A stretch of 5,938 nucleotides of DNA from Desulfobacterales bacterium (GTDB lineage Bacteria; Desulfobacterota; Dissulfuribacteria; Dissulfuribacterales; JAMONC01), in NCBI GenBank assembly GCA_027066725.1, contig JAMONC010000338.1:1-5938 (forward strand). The letters run 5' to 3'. This document shows positions 3,475-5,938 of this stretch, in pieces; the stretch's first letter is position 1, and the number at the start of each line of letters is the position of its first letter. Made by a program: the position numbers and the translations under genes. The notes below the pieces were generated by a model. That model was not told the DNA's origin. It made no database searches and saw only the letters and a program-made list of their open reading frames with translations.

Positions 3475-5919
3475 TCAAAAGTTTTCACTATAGGTGCACC
3501 CTGTAGCCCCATAACCAGAACATCCCATAAAAGGCCTATTGTTCTGAGACCTATTAAACCTCATAATAAGTTTGGCACTACATGAAGGGCATGCTTTTTC
3601 TTTTGCTTTACAAGTCTTATTTGTACAAATATAGTACCTTTTATATTTATCGAGCTGCATGACTGCCCCACAAGACTTTTCCTTACAAGGGTATATCTTC
3701 TCTGTATAGTCACATCCTGCTTTAGCATAATTTGTACATCCCCAAAACTTACTATGTGGACCGTCTTTAACAATTAAGACTCCAAGGCTACATTTAGGAC
3801 ATGCTCGTGGTTTTATATTATCCTTATAGTGATGTGTAACTTCATATTTTGCATCTTCTAATTCTTTTGTAAAAGGAGATATATTTATATTGGACGCTAA
3901 AATATGCACTTCTTTTTTTGCTCTTGTTAATGCCACATAAAACAATCGTCTTTCCTCTGCGTGAGGGAATGGCTCTGCTTCTGCAATAGCAAGACTTAAT
4001 ATTGCATCATCTTGTATTGACGTAGGGAAACCTACCGTACCGCCAAAGACCCCACTAATAATAGATACGTCTGCCTCAAGCCCTTTTGATTTATGGACAG
4101 ATAAAATATTGATATCCAACTCAGGGTATAGATTTTTAACATGCTTGATATTATCAGGGTATGCATACTTATTTCTACCTAGAATATAGACTGACTTGTA
4201 ATTTTTATTTTCTGCCTCAGAAAGAATCTCTTTAATTTTATTTACATCTTTATCATCTCCCCACCAAATATGTATCATAGGGCCAGATGCTTGTGTCAAC
4301 GTTTTTATATCTTTTTTGATTTGCTTTGGATTGGCTTCAATAAATTTTTGTGATACTGAGGATATCTTATCATTAAACCTAAATGTGTAATCCAATTGCA
4401 CTTTTTTTGCCACACCAAAATAGTCTTCAAAATGATGAAACAATGAAATTTCACTACCTGTAAAACGAAAAATAGACTGCCAATCATCTCCCACTACGGT
4501 TAAAATTGATTCAGGTAATTGACTATATAAGGCTTTGACTAGCCTAGCACGTACCGTAGATATATCTTGATACTCATCTACTAGAATATATTTGTATTTT
4601 GAGAGATATTGTTGTGCTTCAATATATTCTATTGCCATACTTATCATATCTTCAAAATCAATGACTTTTTTTGACTTCTTTATAGCTTCATAGGCAAATA
4701 ATATTGACTCAAACAAATCTAAAAAAGCATTTAGTCGTTCGCTACTCTTTGCTCTTTTTCTTAACCCATCTATGGAGTGACTATTTGATTTATAGTGCCC
4801 AATAAAAGCTGCTACTGTTTTTGCAAAATTATTAATATGAGAATCGTCACCTAGTGAAGATAATGCTTCTATGATTGACTTAGGCTCAAATACTACATCC
4901 TCTTCTTTTAATATACGTTCTAGTTCCTTTAGTAGTCTTCCTTCTTGATGATAATAACTGTACGTTTCAATTAATTTGGTGTTATATTGTTTATGAAGAT
5001 CTCTTTTCCAGGCTATTCCTTCATTATAGGTTTTTTTATCAACAAAAGGAGCGGTATTTCCTCTTCTATCTATGCCGAAGTGCTCTAAATAAATATCATA
5101 CTCAGTCAAATAAAAATCAGGCTCATATTGTCTATATTCCATAGTAGCTGTATCATGTTTGTACAGTGCTTCATACTCATACTTGATACCATTAAGAAAT
5201 AAGAAGTTCGCAATCTCACACTCCTCATAACTTTTAACTTTATCACCTTTGAGTGAAATAATCTTATTATTTTGGAGATACAGTTTATAGGCTATTTCTG
5301 AGGTAAAACTAAATTCACTTTTATATTGAGCAAAGGGGTATGCAAAAAAGTCTAAAAGTATTTTTTTAAACTTCGTATCTCTATCAGACAGTTCAAATAA
5401 GATTTCCTCAATGAGTTTGCTTTTTAAACTATCATCTCCTGCCCACTTAGCAAGGTTAGGCTTTTTACCCTCAACCTCTGCAATTACTTTTTGCCCAAAA
5501 GCATGAAACGTAGTTACACCCATATTGTCTATTTGTAATCGCTCTTTAACACGTTCTCTTAACTCTTGTGCAGCATCTTTACCAAAAGCTAATACCAATA
5601 TCTCTTCAGGTTTTACCTTGTATTTATCTAAGATATATCCAACCCTTGCAACCATGACACTTGTTTTCCCAGATCCAGCTCCCGCAATAATTAAATTTGC
5701 TCGTTCATTAACAATAACGGCTTCTCTTTGCTTGTCGGTTAGTGGATTCTTTTCTACGGTATCAAAAAAAGTTTTATATGTTTGTTTTTCTAATCTTAGA
5801 AAATTATCATTATGATTCTTTTGTACAGAGATATTGCCTTGACATAAGTTATATGCCTTAGTAAGAACAACGGTATATTTTTCATTTTCCGCTTCGTCTA
5901 AAAAATGAAATTCAGACAT
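3475..5919 (-). CDS. UvrD/Rep-type superfamily 1 DNA helicase, helicase IV-like, with zinc ribbons (5' end possibly beyond window)
   Basis: An ATP-dependent 3'-5' DNA helicase by family. Visible motifs in the 814 residues: Q motif LTDKQ (60-64), Walker A GAGSGKT (80-86), Ia LAFGKDAA (110-117), Ib TTFHAFG (136-142), motif II LVDEYQD (446-452), III GDDWQSIFRF (477-486), IV YTFRFN (511-516), V VHKSKG (608-613) and VI EERRLFYVALTRAK (655-668). GDDWQ and the FFDTVEKNPLT lead-in match E. coli helicase IV (HelD) closely. Between Ib and II lies an insertion with YEPDFYL and YLEHFGI, PD-(D/E)XK-like. The C-terminus has three four-cysteine zinc ribbons as in topoisomerase I tails. The ATG at 5919 has no good Shine-Dalgarno and the frame stays open to base 5938. 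HelD has about 190 residues before Walker A versus 79 here, so the real start is probably upstream. Likely role: DNA repair or recombination. Confidence 0.95.
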   Translation of the reverse strand: MSEFHFLDEAENEKYTVVLTKAYNLCQGNISVQKNHNDNFLRLEKQTYKTFFDTVEKNPLTDKQREAVIVNERANLIIAGAGSGKTSVMVARVGYILDKYKVKPEEILVLAFGKDAAQELRERVKERLQIDNMGVTTFHAFGQKVIAEVEGKKPNLAKWAGDDSLKSKLIEEILFELSDRDTKFKKILLDFFAYPFAQYKSEFSFTSEIAYKLYLQNNKIISLKGDKVKSYEECEIANFLFLNGIKYEYEALYKHDTATMEYRQYEPDFYLTEYDIYLEHFGIDRRGNTAPFVDKKTYNEGIAWKRDLHKQYNTKLIETYSYYHQEGRLLKELERILKEEDVVFEPKSIIEALSSLGDDSHINNFAKTVAAFIGHYKSNSHSIDGLRKRAKSSERLNAFLDLFESILFAYEAIKKSKKVIDFEDMISMAIEYIEAQQYLSKYKYILVDEYQDISTVRARLVKALYSQLPESILTVVGDDWQSIFRFTGSEISLFHHFEDYFGVAKKVQLDYTFRFNDKISSVSQKFIEANPKQIKKDIKTLTQASGPMIHIWWGDDKDVNKIKEILSEAENKNYKSVYILGRNKYAYPDNIKHVKNLYPELDINILSVHKSKGLEADVSIISGVFGGTVGFPTSIQDDAILSLAIAEAEPFPHAEERRLFYVALTRAKKEVHILASNINISPFTKELEDAKYEVTHHYKDNIKPRACPKCSLGVLIVKDGPHSKFWGCTNYAKAGCDYTEKIYPCKEKSCGAVMQLDKYKRYYICTNKTCKAKEKACPSCSAKLIMRFNRSQNNRPFMGCSGYGATGCTYSENF
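3496..3801 (-). other. Three tandem C-terminal zinc ribbons of the helicase
   Basis: Cysteine quartets at C707/C710/C728/C736, C745/C750/C765/C770 and C777/C780/C800/C808. The first and third carry the pattern CPxC ... F.GC..Y...GC.Y, typical of topoisomerase I C-terminal zinc ribbons (zf-C4_Topoisom type), which bind single-stranded DNA in topoisomerase I. E. coli helicase IV lacks this tail. Confidence 0.85.
4885..5307 (-). other. PD-(D/E)XK-like insertion in the helicase
   Basis: Residues about 205-345 separate motif Ib from the helical region before motif II. The order is a helix with Glu (SYEECEIANFL, E235), a strand (IKYEYE), P267-D268, then E279 in YLEHFGI, and later WKRDLH and LIETY. 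This follows the order of a PD-(D/E)XK nuclease core, but no Lys sits two residues after E279 (F281 is there), so catalytic activity is uncertain. K305 might substitute. From memory, many non-enterobacterial helicase IV-like proteins share such an insertion. Confidence 0.6.
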
Positions 5920-5938
5920 TTCATTTTTTGCAATCTTC

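Noticed and set aside
3561..3773. 70-codon minus-strand open frame within the zinc ribbon region
   Set aside because: Overlaps the helicase in another frame, while the helicase frame shows clear cysteine quartets.
4305..4487. 60-codon minus-strand open frame
   Set aside because: Overlaps conserved helicase motifs III and IV in a different frame.
5525..5815. 96-codon plus-strand open frame
   Set aside because: Antisense to the Walker A and motif Ia region of the helicase, which is clearly the real coding strand.

Overview
The window is AT-rich bacterial DNA. Its best-preserved genes suggest a member of the Campylobacterota (Sulfurimonas, Sulfurovum or Arcobacter type). This rests on the strongly AT-biased composition and on a small XRE regulator that resembles, from memory, short regulators common in that phylum. 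The assignment is an inference and no search was run.

Right side (about 3.1 to 5.94 kb): a large minus-strand gene encodes a superfamily 1 (UvrD/Rep type) DNA helicase close to E. coli helicase IV. It carries a PD-(D/E)XK-like insertion between the helicase motifs and three C-terminal zinc ribbons. Its reading frame stays open to the window edge, so the true N-terminus probably lies outside. It converges on a small plus-strand XRE regulator gene, with 17 bases between the stop codons.

Centre (1.46 to 3.18 kb): divergent from the regulator is a minus-strand gene for an exported 502-residue protein. It is built almost entirely of a 13-residue Trp/Lys/Gly repeat, in which the units alternate strictly so that the real period is about 26 residues. 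The shared 209-base promoter region holds a perfect 16-bp palindrome and a 13/16 second copy overlapping the regulator's ribosome binding site. This suggests autoregulation and possibly co-control of the repeat protein.

Left side (1 to 1.46 kb): a decayed zone transcribed leftward. It contains a gap with small dyads, a possible 38-residue hydrophobic peptide, and the C-terminal remnant of an EndoG/NUC1-type DNA/RNA non-specific endonuclease with a frameshift and no catalytic half. It continues with a small Cys/His-rich protein (72 aa), a 61-aa unknown ORF, and the start of another ORF leaving the window, coupled by a TAATG overlap with a strong Shine-Dalgarno sequence.

Nothing in the window proves a single functional system. 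The most distinctive items are the bipartite repeat protein with its divergent regulator and operators, and the nuclease-like, zinc-ribbon helicase. No tRNA, rRNA, CRISPR array or intact mobile element was seen.
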